From Papaver somniferum (lineage: Eukaryota; Streptophyta; Magnoliopsida; Ranunculales; Papaveraceae): a stretch of 64,000 nucleotides of DNA. The translations under genes and the position numbers were made by a program. The first letter of the stretch is position 1. Each line of letters starts with the position of its first letter. Below are positions 36,954-50,363 of this stretch, piece by piece. The stretch is taken from NCBI RefSeq assembly GCF_003573695.1, contig NC_039363.1, forward strand, positions 128,819,302 to 128,883,301, read 5' to 3'. The notes beneath the pieces are model-generated. The model was not told the origin of the DNA. It ran no database searches and saw nothing but the letters and a program-made list of their open reading frames with translations.

Positions 36954-37747
36954 TGTTAGAGCATTGCTCGGTTGAACCCACCAAGCATTGGTATGTCAAG
37001 TTTGGTTGAAATATTTTAGTGAACTAAAACTCATTTAAAGGGTCGCTTGATTATTTACTAGAGTCAACTTCGTATAGGTTAGCTAGAAAGTTATTAGGAT
37101 ATGAGACTTACAAGTATTACTCAAAGACTTGAAGAATGCGAATAACTAAAGTGCTACATCGACGACATCATCCTTCACATTGAGGTTAATATTTTGACTT
37201 GAACTGTTTCATTCCTGACGTATCTTTCAAGTCGTGCTATATTGAAAACATAACTGCGAAGCTGTGAATGATTATACCCTAGTTAGACGTAGTATTAAGG
37301 AATTATAATACGAAGTATAACGCCTATCTTTTGAACTTTGTATATAAGACATCGCCATAATCATATGAATGCTATTATGATTATATATGGGTATGGGTGA
37401 AGATTTTGTCCTAGGAAACAATGTTTTACATTCGTTTAAAGGAAGTACAATTCATAAACTTGTTTTATGAATCGAAAGGGAAATCGCTAGGCTTATTGGT
37501 ATTGTTATTCATTGCAAATCTTTAGATTACCAATATATGTGTTTAGTATAACCGCTCATAACTTGTTTATGTATCTTGGTAAAACTATTCACAATGCCTG
37601 ACTTATATATCGGTATGACTTTTATTAGTGAAACCAATCTTAAGCAATCACTTGAGATGGTATGATCAATATTTGTAATTGGTGTGACCAATCCTAGTCA
37701 TTGGGTAACCGATCCTAGTATTTGGTGGGACTAATCACAAGATGTAT
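36954..37747 (+). mobile_element. Copia-like LTR fragment Y
   Basis: Starts TGTTAGAGCATTGCTCGG on the plus strand, the same terminal sequence as the X LTRs but in the opposite direction, with a different body. There is no internal region: after 794 bp it is cut by the X2 LTR. Its remainder is expected beyond the window. Confidence 0.65.
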
Positions 37748-39870
37748 TGAAAAAGCGGGGTCTAACAACCACACCCAATATTTCGATTAGCAATCTGTAT
37801 AGACTAACTCCAATATACTTTTAAGAGAATCAACTAGACAGTCAGACTCAATCTTAATAAAAGTATATCAAAGAGTTATATCTCACTTTCTCGATTAAAT
37901 ACTTACTCAAGCAAATAGAAATCTGCGAGTCTAATTGATTACACTTGAACGGTACCAAAGACCAATGTTCAAGGATCAATCAAAAACCAAAGGTTGGATT
38001 TCCCAATTAATAGATTCGACGCACAACCTGTGATATTTCAATTATATAACAAAATATAATGCGGAAAAGAAATAACACAAACACTAAAAGTTTTGTTAAC
38101 GAGGAAACCGCAAACGCAGAAAAACCCCGGGATTTAGTTCAGATTGAACACACACTGTAATAAGCCGCTACAGACACTAGTCTACTACAAACTAACTTCT
38201 GTCCGGACTGTAGTTGAACCCCAATCAATCTCACACTAATCCAAGGTACAGTTCCGCTCCTTACGTCTCTGATCCCAGCAGGATACCACGCATTTGATTC
38301 CCTTAGCTGATCTCACCCACAGCTAAGAGTTGCTACGACCCAAAGTCGAAGACTTTAATAAACAAATTTGTATCACATAGAAAATCTACGATAATAGATA
38401 AATCTGTCTCCCACAGAAATGCCTACGAGTTTTTGTTTCGTCTTTTGATAAATCAAGGTGAACAGGAACCAATTGATAACCGGACTTGTATCCCCGAAGA
38501 ACATCCTAGTATTATCAATCAGCTCACAATAATCTTAATCGACTAGCGAAATAAGATATGTTGGAATCACAAACGATGAGACGAAGATGTTTGTGACTTC
38601 TTTTATATCTTGCCTATCGGAGAAATCAATCTCAAGCCAATCTTACGATTGTACTTAGTATGATAAAAATAGTAAGTTCAGATCACACAACTACAAGAAA
38701 GTAGTACGGTCTGGCTTCACAATCCCAATGAAGTCTTCAAGTCGTTAACCTATAGGGTCTTGATACAAACCTAAGGTTAAAGGAGAATCGACTCTATATA
38801 ATACAACTAGTATCACATAGGAGGTGTGGGGATTAGGTTTCCAAGTTGATAGAGTTCTCCCTTATATAGTCTTTCAAATCAGGGTTTGCAATCAATGTTA
38901 GCTTAGTAACAAAGCATTCAATATTCACCGTTAGATGAAAACCTGATTAGATTCAAGCCAATATCTTTCAACCGTTAGATCGAAACTTAGCTTGTCACAC
39001 ATAAATGAAATGCACGTTTATTTAAGTTTGTGTGATCGTACCCAAACATGTACATATAGTTGGTTCAACAGTAGTTAACCAAATGGTTAGCCATATGAGC
39101 ACTTTCATATCAACCATATTCTTCTTTACCATAACTAGTTCAAATGACTCAAATGAACTAGTTAGAGAGTTGTTCAATTGCTTAGATCTTATAGAAGTAT
39201 AAAAGATACAATCGAAGCAAAAACGATTTGATTCACTCGAATCGATTTATGAACTTTATAGCCACGGTTTGCAAACTTGCATTCCTTAGTTTATATAAGT
39301 TTAAGTTCACGAATAATCGTTTTTAGAAAATAACCAACTTAAGTACGCGGACTTAAGTACCCGGAATAAGTTTGTTTTCAGTTCGCAAACTCCAACATAA
39401 ATTCTTGGGATGAGAACCTCCGACAATACGCGGACTTGGTACACGAACTCTAGTTCCGGTTTTCCTGAGCAGCAAAGTACGCATACTTTGGTTCAAGGAA
39501 TAAGGACTTATACACGTATGATTTACTACACAGTGTTTATATCCAACCATGGTTATATAATCTAAACTCTCATTTCAATCATTGAAACATTCTTAGAGGA
39601 CGTTATATAGTTGTTGTTCACAGACTATTTTTCGTCAAAGCAATTTTCAAGTAATTGAAACTTAATATGACTTTCATCACTAGTAGATATGAATTTGGCC
39701 AAAGCGAAAGCTTACCAACACATATTTCGAGAAATAGATAAGCGAGATAAACTCGGCTCGAAATAACAAATGTATATAATCAAAGTCTATATCGCAAAAC
39801 GACTTTTGTCTCAAGATAGGAGATAGAGTAGATAGAATTTTGAGTGATAGATAAGTTTTAGTCTCCACAT

Positions 39871-41153
39871 TGATGTGTTTTCAAATTTTTTGTAGTAGTA
39901 TGATTCGTTCAAGACTTGTGAAAGCGGATTTTTAGATTTTTTTTAATAAATAAAAATAGCGAACTAAATTAAAAAGATGTTGTGAAAATTATGGAGAGAA
40001 TAGGACTGGGATTCCACCATTGGTTGATATTAGTGATTTAATAAAACAATAATTATGCAACTCAACATTCAGATTGATTCTAATAGTATTGCCTAGACAT
40101 GTAGATTTCCAAAAGAAAAGATGTTAATCCAAGCAAAGAATATCAAAACCCTAAAGAAAGCATATTCTATCAAGAGAAAATACACCTAACTAATCAATTA
40201 TATAAACAATTTTTAGTTCAATGCAAAAATCATAATAGAGTTGTTATAATTAATTAATAGAAATATATCACTTTTACCGAAACAACGGTTTCCTCCATAG
40301 CCCCAAGGATTGGGTTTAGCTCCGCATATTGGAAACGCACCCAGAATAATTTTTCATTGCTCAAAAGTGTTTACAAGTGATGAAATGGGAGAAAATAATG
40401 ATTAAACCGGGTTTGCTCTAAACGATCCCCAAACTCTCCATCTCCTCACCGATACCCAAGACACTCTTATTTATACCGTGAAGCCAATCTTAGGTCGACA
40501 ATCATCTCAATTACTCCAAAAGATCTTTGCAGTTAATGAAAGTATTTCACGGGAATATTTCCTCTCCATTTTCACACGTCTTCTGTGTTGTATGGTATAT
40601 CCAAATCTTCTTATTTAATTGAGCCAAATATTAATATCTTCAATTAATTCCGTGAATAATTCCTTCCCTGTTTTCGAAAATATCCAAAAGTACTATTTCC
40701 TTCCATTCAAGACACGTACAAAATCTTACTATCATGGTAAGAAGATAATCATGTCTTAAAGACACAAATATCCCCATAATATCATGACCAGAATCTCACA
40801 CAGTTGAGATTTCTTTTCCCGCAAAATATCTTTCCCGCGAAGAAGAAGATGGGTGCCCCCTATCCGGTCCTGAGGTGCGAATAGCAGATGCCATGAGGGG
40901 TGTCTCTGATCAGCTGCTTGGGTGCAAATATCCTTTGGGTACCCCTTATCATTTGGGCGCCCCTTATCCACAAGTGAGAGTCTGAATAACACGTTCCTTC
41001 CGGAGCTTTAGACGACTTTTCGAGCCGATTTTTCCAAGAATGTTTATTTCCAAAAATACCTAAAAACACATAAAATACCATAATAAGTACAAAAATCGAG
41101 TACCAACAATACATGAAATTAAGGACAACGTAGACACAAAAATGTGTCTATCA
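39871..41153 (-). repeat. 3' LTR of element A
   Basis: 1283 bp, starting TGATGTGTTTTC and ending ATGTGTCTATCA on the plus strand. Highly similar to 46510-47795 apart from scattered substitutions. A polypurine tract (AAGTTTGGGGGTATT on the minus strand) abuts it at 41154-41168. Confidence 0.92.
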
Positions 41154-42362
41154 AATACCCCCAAACTTATTATTTTCTAGTCCTCGAAAAAAACTAATCT
41201 AGAAAATAAAATGACTACACTTAGCACGTGCAGCAAGCAGTTAGACCGCTAGGTGGCCTTAGCGGCGGAGTGTTGTCTCCGGAGGGTTTACCAGAGGTGT
41301 ACCCACAAAACCTTTACTACAGACCCTAGCTATCTACGCAGAACCTTGGAAGGCACTAAAGAATCTCCTTGGTTGGCATACAATCATTGACTATAGGAGG
41401 AAGTACCCTGATGCGAAATTCCAATTGCTGTACACGAGTTTGCACTCAGCATACTAAAATTCATATATAAGTGACAGAGCTCTACTCAGATAATTTCTGT
41501 ACATCATAACCGGAGTCAACCAATCACATGGAAAGATTAAGAAGATGGATAAAGAGATGGTTAAAAGTGAACGGTGTTTCCCATATCTGTTTGAAGGCCT
41601 CTGCCAAGGTGAACCTATCCTAATGGACTGAGTTACCGGTCTGACTAATATCAACACATCTTGCATATACAAGGGGACCAGTGGTCGGTAAACCTAACTC
41701 TAGGTCAACACAACTGGCATATACAAGGGCACTAGTGGTCGACTTTATTGAATTTATTCCGGTTGGTCTAATTGTCTGGTCTCTCTTTTTTCTTCTTTTT
41801 TTTTTATTTTTTTTTTTATTTTTTTTGTTGGTATCTCAATCACTCTATTTCACCCCAGCAAAGGTAACAACTTGAATCGTGTGCCCCACCAAATCACTTA
41901 AAAAAATAAAAACAGAGGGATTAGGATTCAACGAGATATGGCGAAACTACCATGTTTTTTTTTTTTTTTTTTAATTCTAACACCTGACCTCTTTGCTTTT
42001 ATGAATAGACTCTTTAGATGTTTCCATCTAATCAGATTGGTTCCTCAACTCCTACAACCAAGATGTTCCCATCCACTTAGATTGGTTAGTGCCAACCTTA
42101 ATAAGCATAAATTTCTAGGCACTGGAGTTTATTTGTTGCAGCTAAGAGCTAACCAAAAATTTCTTCCCCACCCCCAAACTTAAATCTAACATTGTCCTCA
42201 ATGTTCTAAAGATGAAATTAAAAGCATGAACAATAAGAAACTGTTACCACTTGATGGATGAAAAAAGAAATAAGGAAGGATATTACCGTAAGCATGAGTA
42301 CCTCCCAGGAAATGCTAAATTTAAAGTCTTTAGCTAGACATCAAATACCTCAAAAAGGATTG

Positions 42363-43763
42363 TCACATTCCAAAGTCATATATCAATAGTCGAAATAATT
42401 GTGGGTCCATAAGACCAAATAGAGCTGACACCAGTATAAGACAACTGCACTGATTCATAAAAATGAAAAGAAGGAGCACGTCCTCATCTAAGGTTTCTGT
42501 CAAGAAAACTGGGTTTATCCACGACGCGTAATTGAACTTCATATGTGTGTCTCGATAAATAGATTCATCCGAAAAACGGGTCTCTAATACCTGGGTTACC
42601 TCCTGGACAATATCAGGAGGATCGGGTTGCGGAGTCTGAAAAGACTCAAGTAATATCTCAGATGTACAAGGCTCGAGTCCCAAGTTAGGGACTCTAATTA
42701 AGGATACGATACAATCACAAGAACCATCACTGCCCCTGAACTTAGGGTTCACAGACAAACCTCTAACTATTTCTTGAATTTCCGGATCTTCAGAGTCCTT
42801 AAAATACTCAAGAGATTCTTCTAGTTCTCTACCTCCAAACTTAGGGTCATCATTATTCTCAGAAAAACCTAAAACTATTGACTGAATTTCTAGGTCCATA
42901 GAATCTTTAAAATACTCAAGAGCTTCTTCTAAAGATTGATCACATATCTGATCTAAGAGAATGGTTTCCTCAAAATCATCTAAAGAATCTACCAGTAAAG
43001 TGTCAAGCCAATTATCTTGAGACAAATCCTGAACTAAAGTGCTAATCGTATTTACTTCTTCTAAATCATCGTTCTTAGAAGGTTGTCTAGTAACATTAAA
43101 GACATTTAGTTCAGTGGTCATATTACAAAAGGATATTTTCATAATCCCAGTCCTACAGTTGATGACAGCGTTAGCTGTGGCTAAAAATGGGCGACCTAAA
43201 ATCACTGGGATTTGACGACTTGGGTCCTGAACAGGCTGGGTGTCTAGAACAACGAAATCCACAGGATAAATAAACTTATCAATCTCAATCAGAACATCCT
43301 CTATGACACCACGAGGGACTTTGACAGACCTATCAGCTAATTGTAGTGTCATTTTAGTCGGTTTCAACTTACCAAGACCTAGCTGGGTGTATACATGATA
43401 CGGGAGTAAGTTAACACTAGCTCCTAAGTCAAGTAAAGCTTTATCGACCATGTGATTACCAATCGCACAACATATGGTGGGGCATCCAGGATCCTTATAC
43501 TTAGGGGGTGTTTCGTTCAGAAGAATGGAACTTACCTGACCAGCTAAAAAATCTTTCTTATGGACATTAAGCTTACGCTTTCGTTTACAAAGATCTTTAA
43601 GGAACTTGGCATAAGCAGGCATCTTCCTAATTGCTTCTAATAACGGAATGTTGATGTTCACCTGCTTAAATGTTTCCATTATCTCGTTGAAAGTCGACTC
43701 CTTCTTTGTTGGGGCTAAAAAAATGTGGATATGGGGCTCTAGGCACAAAGGTAGACCTATCAA
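42363..43763 (-). CDS. Element A protease ORF with novel C-terminal tail (466 aa)
   Basis: An open 466-residue frame. Residues 110-116 (LLDLGAS, Asp112) and 188-194 (ILGRPFL) are the Athila-type retroviral aspartic protease motifs. After about residue 235 it departs from element B. Instead of reverse transcriptase there is an acidic tail with two similar blocks, EEALEYFKDS (279-288) and EESLEYFKDS (315-324), and a hydrophobic segment (429-452) that could span a membrane. Its link to gag upstream is broken by a one-base slip in a T-run near 43720. The tail's function is unknown. Confidence 0.75.
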   Translation of the reverse strand: MIGLPLCLEPHIHIFLAPTKKESTFNEIMETFKQVNINIPLLEAIRKMPAYAKFLKDLCKRKRKLNVHKKDFLAGQVSSILLNETPPKYKDPGCPTICCAIGNHMVDKALLDLGASVNLLPYHVYTQLGLGKLKPTKMTLQLADRSVKVPRGVIEDVLIEIDKFIYPVDFVVLDTQPVQDPSRQIPVILGRPFLATANAVINCRTGIMKISFCNMTTELNVFNVTRQPSKNDDLEEVNTISTLVQDLSQDNWLDTLLVDSLDDFEETILLDQICDQSLEEALEYFKDSMDLEIQSIVLGFSENNDDPKFGGRELEESLEYFKDSEDPEIQEIVRGLSVNPKFRGSDGSCDCIVSLIRVPNLGLEPCTSEILLESFQTPQPDPPDIVQEVTQVLETRFSDESIYRDTHMKFNYASWINPVFLTETLDEDVLLLFIFMNQCSCLILVSALFGLMDPQLFRLLIYDFGM

Positions 43764-45394
43764 GAATTTCTTGGGAATCCTTAGAGACTGTTTCAGTTTC
43801 CTCGTCTACGGGCTCCTCTTGGGAAGTACAAGGTGGAACTACAGTATGTCCACTAGGCATGACTACCTTATTGTCTAACGTTTTACCACTCCTAAGGGTT
43901 GTTATCAAGTTCACATGGTTTGATGATTTCTCACCAGCTAAAGATATTTGATGGACTCCCCTAGGGTTGGATTGTGGTTGACTAGGAAACTTTCCTTTTT
44001 CTCTAAATGTCTCATTTATCTGACTAACCTGGGTTTTCAACTCGGAAATAGCCTAAGAGTTATCCTGACCTATTTTCTTATTTTCTTCTAAACCTTGAGC
44101 AACAGATTGCTGAAACTGCACAGTGTTACGAGTTAACAAAGCAAGAGACTCTTCTAAACTCATAATCTTCTTATCCGAAGGGTTCTGAAACTGTGTCGGA
44201 GCTGAAGGATTTTTAGTATGGCCAAAACCTATGGGAACCTGAGCATTACTAGACTGACCTTGATTCTGGCCCTTGGACCAAGAAAGGTTTGGATGGTTTC
44301 TCCAGCCAGAGTTATAGGTTTCTGAATATGGGTCAAACTTCTGTTGGTTATCAAACCTAGTGTTGTTATAAAGAGCATTGGCTTGCTCTTCAACAACATG
44401 GACTTCCCAAAAAGGCTAATTTCTTCCACTACTACCATTAGAATGACCTAATTCTAAGGCTTCTAATATTTTGGCTATAGCTGCTATTTTGGCATCTGAC
44501 TCATAAGATCCTTCTACCCTATTAACATTTCCTCTACTTAGAAGAATTGTTTTCTGGGGTTCCCTACAATTTTCCCATTGTTGGGACTTATCGGCGATTT
44601 CATTCAAAAATGTCATCGCTTCATCAACAGTTTTATTCTCAAACCCACCTGTGCATAAGGACTTAACCATGGTTGTTGTTGAATAATCTAAACCCTCGTA
44701 GAGGATCTGAACTAACCTAACCTTCTCCAAACCATGATGAGGACATTGAGATATCAAGTCATTGAACCTTTCTACGTACCTATATAAAGATTCTCCCTCT
44801 TGTTGGGCAAAAGTACATATTTGTGTCCTAATAGACGATGTTTTATGCCTTGGGAAAAACTTATGTATATACATAAGTAAGTTGGTCATAGGTTTCAATT
44901 GGCTCAGAGTCCAAACTATACATCCAAGATTTGGCTTTATCTTTTAAGGAAAAAGGGAATAACCTAAGTTTCAACGCATCATCACTTAGGTTTTTAATTT
45001 TCAGAGTACTACAAACTTCCTTAAATTCCCTAACATGAAAATAGGGGTTCTCATTCTCCTTCCCTAAAAACATTGGGAGCATCTGTAAAGTCCCAGGTTT
45101 CAGTTCATAATTTGCCTCGGTTTCAGCTAACTTGATACAAGACGGACGAGAGGTCCTAGTTAGGTTTAGCAAAGCCTTCAAAGTTGCCAATTCTGGCACT
45201 ACCAAAGGACTAGGAGTACTAGGGGTACTTTCCTCACAAATAGACAGATTCTCAAAACTGAAGTTTCCAAAGACGGGGAACTCAAAAGAAGAGTCTTCGA
45301 GCTCCCCGTCTTCACAAGAATAACTACTAGGTTTTTCACTAATCAAACGACCTAGAGTGTTTCTTTTCCAAGCCCGTTTAAAAACTTCGGGCAT
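43666..45394 (-). pseudogene. Element A gag
   Basis: Starts MPEVFKRAWKRNTLGRLI at 45394. It has the Athila-type retrotrans_gag core (YELKPGTLQMLPMFLGKENE, LRLFPFSLKDKAKSW, TFAQQEGESLYRYVERFNDL). It is broken by a small indel near 44880, a stop near 44416 and another near 44052. Confidence 0.85.
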
Positions 45395-45400
45395 ACACTA

Positions 45401-46509
45401 GAAAAACAAAATCAAAAAGAAAAGCCCTAAAAAGGAAGGGATGTTCTATGCAAACACAAACAAGGCTGACTCCACCACAGCAAACCTACTGATTTCTAGC
45501 AAAAAAAAAGCATGATGGCTCCACTTAGATTGTTTCTAGACCAGCTTCTAATCCTTCGAACGGGAATTCGTTACAATTTAAGCAAACCCCTCTGGAACCA
45601 ATCCGAGTTAAAGTAAGTTGAATAGAGGCGAGGGAATCTCGGTGGAGCTTTAATACCCAAGGCCTCACCGGTATTACAAGGCGGCGCAGTCACGCATTCA
45701 ACTTACAGAAACCATCAAGAACTTCGAAGTATGCTTAAAAGAGTAACCAATATTTTCGAATGACTTTCCTGTTAAGCTCGTTACCCTATCGGTCTCGTTC
45801 TAGTCAAAATTTTAGGCTTAGGTTCGCGTTTGGTGTCGTTTTCCTAAGGCGGGCAAGAAGAGAACGGTGATGAAATCCGAACCCTTATCTTGTATGGCCA
45901 GTCCTTGCCCTTTACTAGGAAATTAAAGCATCCGTTTTCAAGTCCTCAACATATATGCATACGAAGGAAGACAGTAACTCGCTGACAGGGGATTCGCGAG
46001 TGTTTCGACAAACTTACCTCCCGTACCAGACGGGGGATGAACCTTTGTAGTCGACTCGGGCCACGACTCCTATGTCATGTACGAACCCGAGGGGCCGAGG
46101 TGATATCGTAATCACCGTCCTTCTCTGCAAACAATTTATATTTAAACTACCCTTCCGTAGGGTTTAAAAATAATGTCCCAAAATTAAAAGTCCAAAGTCC
46201 AAAAATATAAAGTGCAAAAGAAAAAGAAAGTCTAAAAAAAATAAAAATCTACAAAAATAAAAATGTCTCTCTTTTTTTTATAAAAAAAAAAATCTTCTTC
46301 TTTCACTCCTTTCGCTTTGCCTTTTACTCCAGTCTTTAAGTATTCACCAAAAGCTTTGGCAAAATTTTCTTTCGCTCCAAATTCCAAAATCTGAAAGAAA
46401 AAGACAAAAACCCAAAAACGTAAAGACGAACAAATAAAAATAAAAACCTAAAAAAAAAATCTAAAAACTCTAGCCTAAAGACAAGTCCGCGTCGGCGGCG
46501 CCAAAAATT
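45401..46509 (-). other. Leader and primer-binding region of element A
   Basis: About 1.1 kb between gag and the 5' LTR without coding sequence. Directly after the LTR the minus strand reads AATTTTTGGCGCCGCCGACG; the TGGCGCC start fits a Gypsy primer-binding site (about 46489-46504). Most of this leader is missing from element B. Confidence 0.7.
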
Positions 46510-47795
46510 TGATGTGTTTTCAAAGTTGTTGTAGTAGTATGATTCGTTCAAGACTTGTGAAAGCGGATTTTTAGATTTTTTTTAATAATAAAAATATCGA
46601 ACTAAATTAAAAAGATGTTGTGAAAATTATGGAGAGAATAGGACTGGGATTCCACCATTGGTTGATATTAGTGATTTAATAAAACAATAATTATGCAACT
46701 CAACATTCAGATTGATTCTAATAGTATTGCCTAGACATGTAGATTTCCAAAAGAATAGATGTTGATCCAAGCAAAGAATATCAAAACCCTAAAGCAAGCA
46801 TATTCTATCAAGAGAAAATACACCTAACTAATCAAAATCATATAAACAATTTTTAGTTCAATGCAAAAATCATAATAGAGTTGTTGTAATTAATTAATAA
46901 AAATATATCACTTTTACCGAAACAACCGCTTCCTCCATATCCCCAAGGATTGGGTTTAGCTCCGCATATTGGAAACACACTCAGAATAATTTTTCATTGC
47001 TTAAAAGTGTTTACAAGTGATGAAATGGGAGAAAATAATGATTAAACCGGGTTTGCTCTAAACGATCCCCAAACTCTCCATCTCCTCACTGATACCTAAG
47101 ACACTCTTATTTATACTGTGAAGCCAATCTTAGGTCGACAATCATCTCAATTAATCCAAAAGATCTTTGCAGTTAATGAAAGTATTTCACGGGAATATTT
47201 CCTCTCTATTTTCACACGTCTTCTGAGTTGTATGGTATATCCAAATCTTCTCATTTAATTGAGCCAAATAATAATATCTTCAATTAATTCCGTGAATAAT
47301 TCCTTCCCTGTATTCGAAAATATCCAAAAGTATACGATTTCCTTCCATTCAAGACACGTACAAAATCTTACTATCATGGTAAGAAGATAATCATGTCTTA
47401 AAGACACAAATATCCCCATAATATCATGACCAAAATCTCACACAGTTGAGATTTATTTTCCCGCCAAATATCTTTCTCGTGAAGAAGAAGATGGGTGCCC
47501 CCTATCCGGTCCTATGGTGCGAATAACAGATGCCATGAGGGGTGTCTCTGATCAGCTGCTTGGGTGCAAATATCCTTTGGGTACCCCTTATCATTTGGGC
47601 GCCCCTTATCCATAAGCGAGAGTCTGAATAACATGTTCCTTCCGGTGCTTTAGACGACTTTTCGAGCCGATTTTTCCAAGAATGTTTATTTCCAAAAATA
47701 CCTAAAAACACATTAAATACCATAATAAGTACAAAAATCGAGTACCAACAGTACATGAAATTAAGGACAACATAGACACAAAAATGTGTCTATCA
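46510..47795 (-). repeat. 5' LTR of element A
   Basis: 1286 bp partner of 39871-41153, with the same ends. The right side abuts the CACAT target duplication. Confidence 0.92.
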
Positions 47796-47896
47796 CACAT
47801 ACCTTTTATTCAATGAAGTTCCACCAGTTCCTTGAGTAGTTCTTCGTCTTTTATGATGATCGCCATGGAGTCTTGAGCTCAACTACACTTTCTGTC

Positions 47897-50282
47897 TGTT
47901 GATGGTGGTTTTTAGTTTAGGGTCAAAGTCGTAAAACCTTATATTTAGCGCTGTCATCCTGCAAAGGAATAAAGGACGTTTGAAGGAAACGAGTGCTCAA
48001 ACCTCTTTACTTATACATGTATTGAATAACTCAGTATATATATGAAATACATTCAGAATGGTGCGCGTAGTAGCAATCCCAAATATTCTCTGAATTCTAC
48101 TTTATGCCAACATTATTAACTAATGCATGACTCGCCTGGTATTTTTCCATGTTATGTTCTCATCCGAACACTCAATACTGAAATGACATGGCGATCAATG
48201 CTCACTCTCAGCAGAGTAGCATGAATCTCCCGAAGTTCTAATATTGGGATCTGCACAAAAACACTCATACAGGCTATATCTCTTTGACAAAGAGATCAAC
48301 GCGTTCACACACTTTTTAATTTAAGTTAGCGTGATCGAACACATATTTATTCCTTAAAGAAAATATAGACTATTAATATCAGTCTCAGAAACGATCATGG
48401 CCAAAGAACTTGGCCGCACGATTTAAAGAGCATAGATTACTCCTAACAGGACTAGGCAATCACCGTATTGACCACCGGCGGGCCCACTAGCGCCCTAGTC
48501 GATCGAGTCCCACTCCCCTCAGCCACAAGTGCTCCGAACGTCAACCCTAAAATGGGTGTTCGAACTATTCGAAAGAAAGCTCCAACGATCTAAGACCGTT
48601 AAAAAGGGTCTTAAATACACCATGACCGTCCAACTTTGCCATCCTTGTTGGAAAACAGAGATCTTCCCTAGAATGATCAAAGAGGTGCCAACATTCACAT
48701 TGGCGGCCAAAATCTCCCCTTGCCAGATCGATTTTTCCGAGGAAAGCCTATAGGGTGCTAAATCGATTGCCCAAACTCGAGCAAACGCGTTGTGAGAAAA
48801 ACCCTAATTTGGGTCGCGGCGATGCACAGCTGTCGCAGATCGATCATGACCGTCCAACTTAGACGACCTAGTTAGATGGCTTGGATCGCATCTCGAGCAA
48901 CCAAAGAAGTGCCAACGTGTTTACCGATGGCCCAACTCCTCTCTTGGTCGATCGACCTCTCCATGGAAAAACCAGAGCATACCAAATCATTTTCCCAAAG
49001 TAGCTTAAACGCGCTGCTTTGAAAACCCTAAAATTGCGTTTGTGGCAACGCCCTACTGTCGCAAATCAATCGCGACCATCCATCTTCGTCGGCCTAGTTA
49101 AGTGGTTTAGATTCAATCTTAGGCGCCCCAAAGATATCAGTATGATCATCGTTGACCCACCTCTATACATGGCCGACCGGCCTGTTCAAACAAGGGCTCG
49201 ATCTCTCAGAACGCACGCTCAAAGAGGGGTTTGCTGTGCAGCTTCAAACCCTAAAAAATAATCAGCGGCAGCGTTTAACTGCCGCAAATCATCTTGTCCG
49301 ACCAACTTTGCTAGCTTCATCGGACGGTTTAGATCAAATTCTAGAAGGCTAAGAGGATGACGCCATGATCACCGATCACCCCTCTTCCACCAGCAGTGAT
49401 CGACCAAGTGATGGCGTGTCCCTAGAGCCACCAAACGATCACCCAAAAGTAGTCGATCATGCTGCCTCCTTTAAGACGCTTATCCGCGACTTATTCAATC
49501 AAGCTTTAAAACAACGATGCAACATGCGCATCGATTATTTTGAGACGCTTGCTTAAAAGCGATGCTTCACATGCATCGAATACATGCAATATTTTATAAA
49601 TATCGGCTTCATAAATAACTTAGTTATTTAATCTAACCATGTGTTATTCTTTGCGGAAAGTCCCACGACTTGTCCCACCTACTCGAGACATCAAACATGT
49701 CACAAACTGGGGGATACTTACTGGGTATTGGTCTGGTGGTTTACAGCGTGCGGCGTGCAACGCGCCCATTACGAGAACGTGTCAGGAAAGGACGGATGGA
49801 CGGTTAACAATGATGGAGTAGTGGGTGAAGGTGTGACCACGCAATAATCACCACCTCTTACACAACTCCATTACTCCACTACTTACCCTCCTCCACTTCA
49901 TACGAGATCAGGGTTGCGCTCAAATGACTTGTATAAATAGGTTCAACCTATTTTCGACAAAAAGAACACAAGGGTTATCAACATAAGTAGCCAGAAACCA
50001 TTTTCTGATATACAAGTCATAAACAACCACACCTTCATAATTCAACACTCTGATCTCAAACACCTTCTCCGTTTCCCTCCCTAAGATCAACCCTTCTCCT
50101 TCACTTTGTGACCGAATTGAATCTGGAACGACCATTTCTTGGTTTAGGCCAGAGTCTTACAGATTGATTTCTCGAACCTAAAAGCATTCCCGTGCAGTGC
50201 ATTTGTTTAGGGTTTGAATTTATTTCTCATCAACACACCCCAAATTACCAAAAACAACAGAATCAGTTTTTACCCCAAAACA
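47897..50282 (+). repeat. 5' LTR of element C
   Basis: About 2386 bp, from TGTTGATGG to CCCCAAAACA, directly before AC and TGGCGACC. The middle (about 48540-49350) is made of about four diverged units with a period near 225 bp, recognised by recurring ACCGTCCAACTT, CTAGTTA and AAACCCTAA blocks. Confidence 0.7.
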
Positions 50283-50284
50283 AC

Positions 50285-50302
50285 TGGCGACCATAGCGGG
50301 AG
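50285..50302 (+). other. Primer-binding site of element C
   Basis: TGGCGACCATAGCGGGAG right after the LTR. TGGCGAC-type sites are typical of Tat/Ogre elements. It fixes orientation as plus. Confidence 0.65.
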
Positions 50303-50363
50303 ATTAATCTCTCGGTCGTGAAGTCAATTTTTCAATACCTAATTCGATTTTCCTGATTTCAAA

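Larger units (their letters stand above)
39871..47795 (-). mobile_element. Gypsy element A (Athila-like), no pol
   Basis: Complete 7925-bp element with both LTRs, TG...CA ends, and a 5-bp target duplication CACAT (39866-39870 and 47796-47800). The minus strand is coding. The inside has gag, a protease-tail ORF, a long leader and a long 3' untranslated region, with no reverse transcriptase or integrase. Confidence 0.92.
37748..47896 (-). mobile_element. X2: second X-family LTR, interrupted by element A
   Basis: LTR sequence homologous to the X1 3' LTR from its TGAAAAAGCGGGG end (37748) to 39870. It resumes at 47796-47896 after element A. It stops again at 47896 where element C begins, so about 120 bp of LTR and the whole internal region should lie to the right of C, outside the window. 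Confidence 0.85.

Noticed and set aside
41681..42183. Plus-strand frames in the 3' part of element A
   Set aside because: Chance frames over T-rich untranslated sequence; the homologous region of element B does not keep them.
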